Origin: Porphyra umbilicalis
Taxonomy: Eukaryota; Rhodophyta; Bangiophyceae; Bangiales; Bangiaceae
NCBI GenBank assembly: GCA_002049455.2
Contig: KV919029.1
Location: 45,664-109,663 of the forward strand
Direction of reading: 5' to 3'
DNA length: 64,000 nucleotides
This document shows positions 32,742 through 43,364 of the stretch, one piece after another. Under the pieces are notes generated by a model, which had not been told where the DNA came from, made no database searches, and saw only the letters and a list, made by a program, of their open reading frames with translations. The position numbers and the translations under genes are program-made. The first letter of the stretch is position 1. Each line of letters starts with the position of its first letter.

Positions 32742-34129
32742 AGAGAGCGTCGGCAAGTCGGGCGTGGGTATCAGAAGTGGGTAGAATGTGGGTCGCCGAC
32801 CCACGTCGGATGTACCCACATCTTACCCACATTTAGCGTCGGCAAGTGGCCAAATAACGGTCGACACGATTTGAGCTCTCCACATCTACCGCAACCGCAC
32901 AGCAGCGACCTCTGTGCGAGCAACACCTTCCAATTGACCTCCACCCCCAGCACCATCACCCCTTCCCCCTTGGGGAAACGCCCCGGCCGACCATATGACA
33001 GGGCGGCGGTCGATGGAGATGGGATACAGTGGGCATAGTGCGAGTTTTGGATGGAGGGGCGCCGACAGTTAAGGGCGTGGGGGGGGGGGGGGGGTGACGG
33101 CATCGGGGGGGGTATGGTGCCGGTTGACAAAGGCAGCTTGTACGGTGCAAGATGATGCGCCTTCTCGATACACCCGAAACTGGAGACACAAGCGCCCGTG
33201 GTGGGCGCCAAGCCCGGGCTGAGACGAGCGGTGGTGGCACAACTGGCGCCACGTGTGTGGCCACGTGGTCCTCACCGACCGGTATTTGGCGTGGGTCGGA
33301 TGACCCAGATAGCCACAAATGGGTTCCAAATGTGGGTAGCCGCTGCTACGTGGCACGAAACGTGTCCTCGATCCACGCCGCCGACCCACTTTTGACTTGC
33401 CGACGCTCTCTATTAGACGCTCTCTATTAGAGAGCATCGTCTATTAGACGCTCTCAATTAGAGAGCGTCGGCAAGTCAAATGTGGGTCGGCGGCGTGGAT
33501 CGAGGACACGTTTCGTGCCACGTAGCAGCGGCTACCCACATTTGGAACCCATTTGTGGCTATCTGGGTCATCCGACCCACGCCAAATACCGGTCGGTGAG
33601 GACCACGTGGCCACACACGTGGCGCCAGTTGTGCCACCACCGCTCGTCTCAGCCCGGGCTTGGCGCCCACCACGGGCGCTTGTGTCTCCAGTTTCGGGTG
33701 TATCGAGAAGGCGCATCATCTTGCACCGTACAAGCTGCCTTTGTCAACCGGCACCATACCCCCCCCGATGCCGTCACCCCCCCCCCCCCCCCACGCCCTT
33801 AACTGTCGGCGCCCCTCCATCCAAAACTCGCACTATGCCCACTGTATCCCATCTCCATCGACCGCCGCCCTGTCATATGGTCGGCCGGGGCGTTTCCCCA
33901 AGGGGGAAGGGGTGATGGTGCTGGGGGTGGAGGTCAATTGGAAGGTGTTGCTCGCACAGAGGTCGCTGCTGTGCGGTTGCGGTAGATGTGGAGAGCTCAA
34001 ATCGTGTCGACCGTTATTTGGCCACTTGCCGACGCTAAATGTGGGTAAGATGTGGGTACATCCGACGTGGGTCGGCGACCCACATTCTACCCACTTTTGA
34101 TACCCACGCCCGACTTGCCGACGCTCTCT
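32742..34129. mobile_element. 1388-bp composite palindrome: two inverted copies of a 670-bp TIR element
   Basis: Copy 1 (32742-33411) and copy 2 (33460-34129) are each 670 bp and are reverse complements, with only two mismatches noticed by eye. Each begins AGAGAGCGTCGGCAAGTC and ends GACTTGCCGACGCTCTCT, so each arm is itself bounded by about 18-bp inverted repeats. The 48-bp spacer is built from fragments of the same terminus (GACGCTCTCTATTAGAGAGC). The outer flanks are AAT (32739-32741) and AAT (34130-34132), a possible 3-bp target duplication, while the inner flanks are ATT. This suggests the whole unit was inserted together. Frames inside are mirror images and code for nothing known. Confidence 0.88.
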
Positions 34130-34132
34130 AAT

Positions 34133-35360
34133 GTCCGCTTTGTTGGGATCTTCACTGGGCGTGCGCATGAGGACGAGCTCCGCCGGCGCGGCGGGCCCCC
34201 ACCGCCGCGGCGGCACGCCAATACAAATTGAGGTCTCCCGGGCTCACCGCGCGACACCATACCGAGGACGCAGGGCGGTGTCGCGACGGCCAGTCCGGCG
34301 GCGGTAGCGGCGGCGGCACTACGGCGGCGGTGACACGGCGGCGGCGCCGCGGAGGTGGCGGCGCAAACGGGGTGGCCTCTGACTGCCGCCCTCCCATGCC
34401 ACAGCAGCGGTGTGACGATGACGCCGCCGTCGCGGCGTGCCGATCGCCCGTTTGCGCACGCTGCCGCGCCAGCTGGCGGTCCAACCGACCGCCACCACAG
34501 ACGCCGCCTCCGCTAACCATCGCGTCGCCGCCGCACGGGGCTGCCGCGCGTCGCTGGCGGCAGCGAACCACCGCTTTCGCGACCACGGCAGCCCTGGCGG
34601 CGACAACGCCACCTGCCGCCGCCGGACCCGCCGTCGCACGAGCCTACTCCCGCCGCCGGTCGCGGGCTGTGCCCCGTGTCGCCCGACGGCGGCGGCAGCG
34701 CGACCGCCGAGCGTGTCGAGCAGAGGCCTTGCACCCCCCTCCCCCCGTCCTTCCCGGTCCCGCGACCGTTGCCTACCCACCACGCACAGAGAGCACTTCC
34801 TCGAGGCTGCTCCACGTCAAGGCGGCGGCGGCGGCGGCGACGGCGCCCGCCGCCCGCCGGGCCGCCGCCGGCCTGCGGGCAACCGATTGGGTGTGCCTCG
34901 ACTGCGGCGACCGCCACCTTCGGCCGGCCGGCCGCGGGGTGGCCTTAGGGCCGCCGCCGACGCGGCCACGGGCATCAGCCGCTTCCCCGCCGCCACGGAC
35001 AGCGGCACCGCCGCCGGCACGCACACAGGCGACACACCCCCCCCCTCTCCTCACGCCCCCACCGCGCGCCGCGCGCCGCCATCCACTACCTCGCCGGCGA
35101 CATTGCTGACGGCGCCCCCCAGCCACAGATCCTCTACCACCGCGCGCCAAGCTTTCGGGGCGGCCGCGGCGGCGGCCGACACCCACGGCGGCCGCGCGGA
35201 AGCCGCCCATCCCAGGTGCCTGCGGCGGCCGCAGCCACTGTGGTGGCCGCCGCCACCCCTTGCAGCCGCCGCAAGCACCACCACCCCCACTCGCGCCGCC
35301 GCGCACGTACTCGCCGCCCTCGCCGCCCCGCAGCGTCACGCAACTCGGAGACGCGTCGGT

Positions 35361-35403
<43 letters not shown>

Positions 35404-36072
35404 GCGGCGGCGGCGGCGGCGACCACTTCTCGTGGCAGCGGCCGCCACGGGCGACGCTGCCGCCGGTCAGCCCCCGATGTTGAGTGGGGTGGGGGCGGCC
35501 GATGAAACATGCAGAGAACCACATGACGACGGTCGCCGCCTCTCCACCGCGTCGCACGGGGCAGTGCCGTGTTTGGGGCAAGCCCACGATGCGCCGCCAT
35601 ATCCAGGGCTTGTGTCGGCCGCGCGCTGCGGGTCCAAGCGCCGCCTGTTGCGTCGCGATGAACGACAGGGCCTGTTTATTTACAGTCGACGGCCACGCAC
35701 AGGGATGCCTTTCGCTCTGCTGTCCAATCACCGACAATACGTAAGGCCGTCGAGGCCCGTGTGTCATCGCCGATCAGCGCGTGTCCCGCAATTGGCTGTC
35801 GAGGTCAATGGCGTCGCAGAGCCCCCCCCCCCCACGACGGCGCCGCCGTGTGCGCACGGCGCACGATCTCTCGTCGGCGCCCGCGCCGCCTTTCGACGCC
35901 GCGCGCCGCCCGCGCCGCCGTCCCCGACCCGCCGCTGGTGGTGGTGGCAATCCCCGTCGGTGGCGCCCCTCCCTTTGCCCACCCCCCCCGTTTGCTCCCC
36001 CGGTGGTGCCCGTCCCGCCTTGATTGTCGCGCGGTCACCGTCGGCCCCTCGCGGCGTGCGCCGCCCGCCGCC
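34133..36072. other. GC-rich upstream region of the photolyase-RUS fusion gene
   Basis: Dominated by GCC/GGC triplets (for example 35350-35425). Long frames are open on both strands but consist of Pro/Ala/Arg/Gly only. 35480-35760 is less biased. No gene is supported. The last few hundred bases should hold the promoter of the gene starting near 36073. Confidence 0.5.
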
Positions 36073-38687
36073 ATGCCGATGGCGTTTGTCGGGGGCGCCC
36101 TCGTGGCGCCCCCGTGGGCGTCGGCGGCCCCCCGCGCGGCGCGCGGCCGGCAGACGACCACCGCCGCCGCGGCAGCAACAATGGCAGCGTCGACAGTAGC
36201 GGCGGCGACGGCGTCGGCGGCGGCGGCGGCGGCGTTGTGGCCATCCCTGGCGGCCACTGCCGCGGCGGCGGTGGGCGCGTCCCCCCCCCGGCGCCCGCGC
36301 GGGCGCGGTGGGGCGCGCCCGCCCCCGCCCCCGCCCCCGCCCCCGCCGCGGCGCCCGCCACCCGCCCCACCGCCGGCAGCGGCGCGCGGTCGCGCGACCG
36401 CCGTGGCGCGGCGCGGACGGCCGTCGTGTGGCTCCACGCCGGCTGCCTCCGCGTGCACGACAATGCGGCGTTGGCGGCGGCGGCGGCGCTCGGCGGCGGC
36501 TGGGCGGTCGTGCCGGTGGCAACGGTGCCGCCGGGGGGGGGGGGGGGGGGGTCACCGCCGCCACTGCTGACCTCGGGCGCTCCCTGCGCTCGCGGGGGAG
36601 TGACTTGCTCGTCGTCTGTGGTGGCGGGGGCGGGGGAGGCCGCGCCGCGATTGACGCCGTGTGCGCGGCGCTCGGCGCCGAGGTGCTCATTGCGTTTCGG
36701 CCACGGCTGGCGCCGGCGGCGCCGGCGGGGGGGGGGGGGGGGCGTCCCTCTCGGCGCGGCGGACGGTGTGGGTGACCGCGTCGGCGGTTGGCGCGGCGCC
36801 GCTGCCGCCGCCGCCGGCGCTGCCGCCGCTGCCGGCATTGCCGGCGGGGCTGCTCGGCAGCCTCCCCGGCGCACCCGCCGCCGCCGCCGCCGCCGGGGGG
36901 TTGACGGGCGGGGCGGCAACACTGCCCGTCCGCCGCGGCTCGGACGCGGGCGAGACGGCCGCGAGGAGACGACTCGCCGCTCACGTGGCGCGGGTGTCCC
37001 CGCCCGCCACCGCCGCCGTGCGGGCGCCCGCCGTGGCGGCCGTGGCGGTCATGGGGGCCTTTCCCCGGGAGCTCGCCGTCGGCTCCCTGTCGCCGTGCAC
37101 CATTGCGTCTGCCGTGCGGCGGGCGGCGGGCGGCGCCCCCACCCCCCGCGCGACGGCCGTGGCACTCGGCGCCGTCTCCCCCACCGCCGCCGCCCTGTCG
37201 GGCGTGGCCGCCTACGAGCTCCGCGGCGGCGTGCGCAAGCGCCTCGTGTGGGACGCGACGGACGGGGACGGCCGGTTTGTGTTGCAAGACTCGGTGCGCC
37301 CCGACGGTCCGTCGGGGGAACTGTTTGGCACGCACGGCGCGGCGGCCGACGCGGCCGCGTCGGTCGTCCACTTTTTCACAAACGCCTTTTTCCCCGAAGA
37401 CGTGACGCCCGACTACTACTCCTTCACCGCGTGGCGGTTTTTCCAACGCTGCGTCTCCGCGACGGTCGGCGTGTTTGGCACGCAGGCGCTGCTGCTCGCG
37501 CTCGGCATCAAGTCGGGGCGGTTGGGCCAAGCGGCGGCCATCTCGTGGGTGCTCAAGGACGGCCTCGGGCGCGTCGGCAAGATGCTGTGGGCGGGGTCGG
37601 TCGGCCGCGACTTTGACGTTGACCCCAAACGCTGGCGCTTCCGCTCCGCCCTCATGTACGCGGCGGGGAATGGCCTCGAGATTGTCACGCAAATCTTCCC
37701 CGCCTCCTTTCTGGTCGTGGCGACGGGCGCCAACACGCTCAAGCAGGTGTCCATGCTGACCGCGTCGGCGACGCGCAACGCCATGTACCGGTCGTTTGGG
37801 GGCAAGGCGCAAAACATTGCCAACATTACGGCCAAGGGGGAAGCCCAAATCGTCGTTGCCGACTTGATCGGCATGACGTGCGGCATTCAACTGTCCAAGG
37901 CGCTCGGCGCGGGCAAGGGCCGCCTCGGCAACATCAATGTGTTCGCCGCGTACGTCTTGCTGTCGGCTATTGACGTGCTCGCCATCTACCAGGAGCTGCG
38001 GCAGGTCGTGTTTCGGACCATCAACCCGGAGCGGCTCGGCATGACGGTCGCCGCCTTTGTTGCCGACGGCACCGTGCCGCCGCCGCCGGTCGTGTCCCGC
38101 CGGGAGCCCATCTTCCTCCCGCCCGTGTACGACCACCGGCGCATTTTCGTGCCACTGAGCCGCCTCACCGCCACGCCCGCGGAGCTGACGCGGGCGCTCC
38201 ACGGGTTCCGCGGCGAAAAGTACGCCATCCACTGCGTGCGGGGGGGGGGGGCGCTGCCGACGGCGCCCTCACATGCAAGGTCGCGTTGCGGGAGGATGCG
38301 ACGAATTTGGACGTGCTGCGCTCGATGCTTGCCGTCGGGTACGCTTCGTTTGTGCCCGCGCCAGCGGGCGGCGGCGGCGGCGGTGGTGGTGGCGGCGGCG
38401 GCGGGTGGCCCGCCGCCGCCGCCGCGGCGCCACCCACCGACGGCCGGGGCGTCGTGGCGGCGGGCGCCGCCGCCAAGGCGCCGCCCTTTTTTGCCCCCAT
38501 GCCCCATGTGGCGCGCCTGTGGCGGCGGCGGCGGGCCGCTGTTAATGGCAACGTGCACGCAGCGGTGGTGGCGGCCAACCAGCGGGCGACGCGGACGGCT
38601 GGGGCGTTTTTGTCGTCGCTCCGGGCCAACGGGTGGGACGTGGACCACCTGCTGCTGAGCACCATCAAGCGGCGGGCGACGTGGTAG
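36073..38687 (+). CDS. Apparent fusion of a cryptochrome/photolyase-like region with an RUS (DUF647) domain; frame changes at homopolymers
   Basis: The likely start MPMAFVGGALVAPPWASAAP leads into an Ala/Thr/Arg-rich plastid-type targeting peptide. Next come photolyase N-terminal blocks: TAVVWLHAGCLRVHDNAALA (36420-36480), LGRSLRSRGSDLLVVCG, AIDAVCAALGAEVLIAFRP, and FPRELAVGSLSPCTIASAVR, which resembles the LSPYLALGCLSPR segment. The second half is a clear RUS domain: EDVTPDYYSFTAWRFFQ, AISWVLKDGLGRVGKMLW, DVDPKRWRFRSALMYAAGNG and LGMTVAAFV, with a C-terminal VALREDATNLDVLRSMLAVG. Frames switch at C9 (36281-36289), G19 (36533-36551), G16 (36727-36742) and G12 (38240-38251), so homopolymer length errors are likely; otherwise it is a pseudogene. 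Plant RUS1/RUS2 act in plastids and affect UV-B sensitivity. Most of the FAD-binding domain is absent. Confidence 0.7.
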
Positions 38688-39102
38688 GGGCGGGGGGCGG
38701 CGCGTTTGGTGTTTTGTTGTGCACGCCTTGCTCTGTTGCGTGTGCTTGGGCTCCACGACGACTGTTCGGGGGAGACCTTTTTCGCGCCCGTCTCCGCATG
38801 GAGCATCATAGCCACATGTTTTTCTCTCTGAGCAAGCGCCACGGTGAGCGCTCGAGAGCCAAAAAAAAAGGGCGTCAAGCAGCGTATGGCGACTGGCGAC
38901 TCCATGGCGCGGAACCGAATGGACATAAAAGGCATCAAGTAGAAAAAAGGGCGCCTCATGCTGGAGATTTTAGAACACAGACACGACACCGAGCACCTCA
39001 CGACCACGCTGCACAGGCGCAGCCTCGATCGGAGCCGCATGCAGCACGCGTACGAACGACAAACAAAAAGGGGGAAGGGGGGGAGGCTCCAGCAAAGAAC
39101 GC
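38688..39102. other. Short intergenic region between converging genes
   Basis: Contains the 3' regions of the fusion gene and of the COX VIIa-like gene. Nothing else is recognised. Confidence 0.5.
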
Positions 39103-39717
39103 CTAGAAGCCGTCCTTCTTGCCATAGCCGTTCTGCAACTTGTGGTACCCCGACGCAGACATGGCGAGGCACGTGAAGATCAGAACGCCAGCGGTCAAGT
39201 TGATAATCTTGTCCGTCCTACACAGCACAGAGCAGAACGTAATGATGAGGAGAAGAGAGAAGCGGACAAGTATCACCCGACATGATCAGTCGCTGATCGA
39301 ACGGGCCACACGTCCGCATCAACCGTCGATGACCCCCCTCCCATATCCCCGTGTGAAGACTATCGGCCACGGCGACGGCGGTTCGCGAACCACAATCACC
39401 ACACGTTCTCTGGGAAGCAGGACGTCGCAGAGCCCACAACCCGCCGCACACGCGCATGTGAAGGGCCACAATGGCATGGCCGACGCAGACCACGCCACAA
39501 AACGCAAACGGGGACTAAGAAACAAGAACCCCAATCCCCAAAATGCAGCACATAACGTCGCGCCGAAAAACATAGCCGCGAGACAATGTAATAGCAATAG
39601 GGGAGACACGGCGCCGACGACCTCGTGGCAAACGTACCGTCCGGCCTGGAACGTAAACTTGCCCTGCGCTTGCTTCTCTGCGAAAAACTTGACGGCGGCA
39701 GGCACCTGGTTCGGCAT
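39103..39717 (-). CDS. Plant-type cytochrome c oxidase subunit VIIa-like protein
   Basis: Two minus-strand exons, 39638-39717 and 39103-39217, are joined across a 420-bp intron (donor GTACGT, acceptor TAG, phase 2). They give 64 residues. The N-terminus MPNQVPAAVKFFAEKQ is soluble. TDKIINLTAGVLIFTCLAMS forms the single membrane segment, and the tail is GYHKLQNGYGKKDGF. Plant COX VIIa-like proteins have the same layout: an EKQ...F block, a DK before the helix, and a G.GKK ending. In plants this is a small inner-mitochondrial-membrane subunit of complex IV. The exons are short, so the gene is easily missed by ORF callers. The match is by recalled pattern. Confidence 0.72.
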
Positions 39718-40439
39718 GATTGCAGGAATGAGGGCGCCGGAGCGGCTCAGGCTCGAAGGTGAAAAGAGTACGGCGATAGCGGAGAAGGTGACCGAGTTTG
39801 CAGAGGATAACGTGAAGACGCCGGACGTGCAACGGGTGGCCCAACTGGGCTGTGGTCAGCAAGGAGCGCAACAGGACTTGAAGGTGATGTGTAATACTAA
39901 CAAGTAACGGAGCAGATAGAATAAACTACTCTAATTCAGAAGGAAGAGATCGGCATTTGCCTCCGCCTGGAGTCAATTGCAATCGCAGAAAGCATCGGAC
40001 AGAAGTGTCCTGGAACAGAAGTAGCCCCGTTCTGTCACGCCGGGCCAGCGCGTCCAAAGTGAAACGTCGGTCGCCGTCGGCGGCCGCGTCCGTGCTGGAT
40101 GCAAACGACAGCCGCACGTTCCCTCCCAGAGCCTCTGCACGCTGTCACCCACTTGTCACCCACCGTGGGCGGGTGTCCGGGCGCCCCGTTTTGGCCAGGT
40201 CGCAGTTTGCCGTTGGCCGGCGGCGGGACAATTTGCGCTGGCCCCCATTGGCCACCCGCAACAGCCCTTTTTTCCGTATAGAGGCTGACTGTCGCCGCCG
40301 CTCTGACGCCGCCGTCGTCGTCGTTCCCGCACGCACGCACGACTCTCTTGCTCCCACCGCACCCCCCGTCTTCCCCGCCGTTTTTCGCTCCCCCGCCATC
40401 CTTCGCGCCTCGCCGTCCCAACCCCCCCCACGCCCAATC
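39718..40439. other. Divergent intergenic region (COX VIIa-like and eIF4A)
   Basis: A probable bidirectional promoter region of 0.72 kb between the minus-strand COX VIIa-like gene and the plus-strand eIF4A gene. The last 80 bases before the eIF4A ATG are C-rich. No other gene is recognised. Confidence 0.5.
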
Positions 40440-42236
40440 ATGGCGGAAGCGTATGTTGTCGCGTGAAACTGAAATTGCGTCGTTGCCGACGCCAGACGCG
40501 TTGTCCACCGTCTCGTTTCCGAGCGTGTCCCCGTGTGACGTGCTGGAGTTGCTTGAGACTTCTACGCCAGTTACCTCCGTGCGCGCTCTATACGAGCCCA
40601 TCTTGTTTTTGCTGTGATGTTTCAGACGTGTCGATTATCACCTTGCTGACCTCATCCTGTTCCTGCATCATTGTGGTCGGTTCCTGCGACTGTGTGCACC
40701 TTGTGTTTCTTGTTGCTGATTGTATTTGGTAAGCAGTAACGGCGCTGGCGCGGCCTCCGCCGAGGCTGCCGCGCCTGCGCCGGCGACCGTCGCCGACCCG
40801 TCTGGCGTTGCCGGCGGTTCGTCCACGGCCCTGGGTGATGGCTCTGAGATCACCACGAACTACACCGAGGTCCACGAGACCTTCGATGATATGAACCTGC
40901 GCGAGGAGCTGCTGCGGTATGTTAAGGGGGCTTCGTTCTCTGTTCGTTGTATGTGTATTGCCGGTCGTGGTGACGGTCAGCAGTGCGGTACAGAGAGGTG
41001 AATGGTGCACTGCCTCGTTGGTGAAAGCAACGTCTTCGTGGTCGCTTACGGCCAGTTGGAAGCTGTACAATGGATGCTGACATTCTTCCATTTTCGTCCC
41101 GACTGCTGGTTCTTGCACATATGTATGCACCTTTTTCTTCGGTTCACAGTGGCATCTACGCGTATGGTTTCGAGAAGCCGAGTGCTATCCAGCAGCGTGC
41201 CATCATGCCGCTGATCCAGCACCGTGACACGATTGCGCAGGCGCAGTCCGGTATGGGCAAGACCGCGACCTTCTCCATTGGCGTGCTCCAGAACGTTGAT
41301 ACGTCCGTCCGCAAGGTGCAGGCGCTCATTCTGGCGCCAACCCGCGAGCTGGCCCAGCAGATTCACAAGGTCGTCCAAACGCTGAGCGACTTCATGTCCA
41401 TCTCGTGCCATGCGTGCATTGGTGGCACCCGCGTAATGGAGGACGTGCGCGTCTTCCAGTCGGAGACCCCCCACGTGGTGGTGGGCACCCCTGGCCGCGT
41501 GTTTGACATGATCCAGCGCCGTGCCCTCGACACTGGCAGCATCAAGGCGTTCTGCCTGGACGAGGCCGACGAGATGCTCAGCCGCGGCTTCAAGGAGCAG
41601 ATCTATGAGATCTTCCAGTTCATGCCGGCAACTTGCCAGGTGGGCCTCTTCTCGGCCACCATGCCTGACGACGTGCTGGAGATGACGCAGAAGTTCATGC
41701 GCGACCCGATTCGCATCCTTGTCAAGAAGGACGAGCTTACCCTGGAGGGTATCAAGCAGTTCTATGTGGCGGTGGAGCGCGAAGACTGGAAGCTTGAGAC
41801 TCTGTGCGACTTGTACGAGACGCTTAACATCACGCAGTCGATCATCTACACCAACACTCGTCGTAAGGTCGAGTGGCTGGTTGCCAAGATGAACGAGCGC
41901 GACTTCACGGTCTCGTCGCTGCACGGTGACATGGACCAGAAGGATCGCGACATTATCATGCGCGAGTTCCGCACGGGCTCCACCCGTGTGCTCATCACGA
42001 CGGACCTGCTTGCTCGTGGCATTGACGTGCAGCAGGTGTCGCTTGTGGTCAACTACGACCTGCCGACCAACAAGGAGAACTACATTCACCGGATTGGCCG
42101 GTCTGGGCGTTTCGGGCGCAAGGGTGTTGCCATCAACTTCATCACGACCGACGATGCCCGTGCGATGCGCGAGATTGAGGAGTTCTATCAGACGACGATC
42201 GGCGAGATGCCCATGGACGTGTCGAACCTCATCTAA
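40440..42236 (+). CDS. ATP-dependent RNA helicase eIF4A
   Basis: Three exons: 40440-40450, 40737-40916 and 41150-42236 (introns of 286 and 233 bp, both with GTATGT donors and phase 2). They encode 425 residues. The N-terminus is [15 protein letters not shown], a flexible Ala-rich stretch. DEAD-box motifs run in order: Q motif [13 protein letters not shown], motif [53 protein letters not shown] and [13 protein letters not shown], ending MPMDVSNLI. eIF4A unwinds 5' leaders as part of eIF4F in cytoplasmic translation initiation. Two oddities: motif I has Met where eIF4A usually has Thr (SGTGKT), and exon 1 is only 11 nt. Intron 1 ends AAGCAG, an in-phase tandem acceptor (40733 or 40736). Confidence 0.96.
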
Positions 42237-42674
42237 ATGACGACAACGATGCTTCAACTGCAGCTCGTGTGCGTGACAAGAATGCAGCTAGGGGAGCTGA
42301 ACGGCGCGAAGGCCGGACTGGCTCGTGATTGTGGACGGTGTGAGCACGTGCGTGAAGGGCGAGCGCGGCTCCAGGCCTGTAGACCTTGTACCTGTGTGCG
42401 GTTAAGACGACACTGCTTTGTGGGGGGTGGTGCCGGCGCCGCTGTGCACGCCTGGCGGCGGCGGCGGTGTCGCTCCTGCTTTTCTTTTTTCTCCACTTGG
42501 TATGTACCAATAAGCTTGCGACTTTACTGGAGACGTCGCCCGCGGCGCGCTCCATAGGTTTTTTTCTCTTGGACTTCCGATTTCCTTGTTCTCAACGATT
42601 AGGACGATGAGGGTGCGTGGAAGAAACGGTGCACGTACACTGTAGGTCACGACGCGCATGTCATCGCGTTCTCT
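42237..42674. other. Intergenic between converging eIF4A and membrin genes
   Basis: 438 bases holding the two 3' untranslated regions. A T-rich stretch is at 42478-42500 and another at 42556-42566. Nothing else is recognised. Confidence 0.5.
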
Positions 42675-43364
42675 TCACGACCGCTTCCACCACCACAGGA
42701 AGATGACGAGCAGTAATGTGGCGCCAATCCCCGCGTACACGAGCAACGCATCCGCACGGTCCCGCCGCTCAATGCGTGCAATGAGTTTCTGGGAGACGCC
42801 CAGTGCGTGCGCCGCGTCGAGCACCTTGCGGCGCGTGCCCTTGAGCCGCTGCCGCTGCGCCACAAGGGCCTCGAGTGCCCCTCGACCCGTCGCCAGCAGC
42901 GCGTCGGTGGCGCCCTCGGAGCGATCGAGCGCGTGCCGCTCCTGGTCCATCCCCATCTCCATCGTCACAGCCGCGTCGCCGCGGACGCGCGAGTCGCCTC
43001 CACCTGCCGACCGTAGTGGACCGCTGCCGCCTCGTCTTTGCAGCAGCTCCGCGCGCATATCCTCCTCTCCAGCTGCCGCCGCCGCGCGGGCAGACACCCG
43101 TCGGAATGACTCGCGCAGGTCCGCCACATCCCCATCTAGCCGTCGCAGCTGTCGGCGGCTATGCTCCCGCCGTGCGGGGGGCGCCGACCGGAGGAGGGCG
43201 GCGAGCGAAGCTGATAGCCCAGACAGCTGCTCCAGGTTGGTCCCAAAGGCCGCCCGCAGTGGTGAGGTGGCTGCCTGCTCCAGGCCCCCCGCCGCTTCGA
43301 GTGCCTCGCGTTGGTTTCGGCTCTCCTGCAGCAACCGCTGTGCGTCCTTGAAAAGGGGCTCCAT
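42675..43364 (-). CDS. Golgi Qb-SNARE, membrin/GOSR2/Bos1 family
   Basis: Single exon, 229 residues. It starts MEPLFKDAQRLLQESRNQRE, like the MDPLFQQ start of GOSR2. The C-terminal half has the SNARE heptads with the family signature LVAQRQRLKGTRRKVLDAAH, ALGVSQKLIARIERR, then a single membrane anchor of about 20 residues (LLVYAGIGATLLLVIFLW) and the tail WWKRS. It is a tail-anchored SNARE that pairs with Qa, Qc and R SNAREs in ER-to-Golgi transport. Ala-rich insertions in the N-terminal domain reflect the genome's composition. It is divergently arranged with the CCDC6-like gene 1.5 kb away. Confidence 0.88.
   Translation of the reverse strand: MEPLFKDAQRLLQESRNQREALEAAGGLEQAATSPLRAAFGTNLEQLSGLSASLAALLRSAPPARREHSRRQLRRLDGDVADLRESFRRVSARAAAAAGEEDMRAELLQRRGGSGPLRSAGGGDSRVRGDAAVTMEMGMDQERHALDRSEGATDALLATGRGALEALVAQRQRLKGTRRKVLDAAHALGVSQKLIARIERRDRADALLVYAGIGATLLLVIFLWWWKRS

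Noticed and set aside
34228-35483. Long frames on both strands upstream of the fusion gene.
   Set aside because: Same composition artefact; the encoded strings are Pro/Arg/Ala runs.
35660-35680. GGGCCTGTTTATTT resembles the end of PIF elements.
   Set aside because: There is no partner terminal repeat and no TWA duplication nearby, and the position does not fit either PIF-like element.
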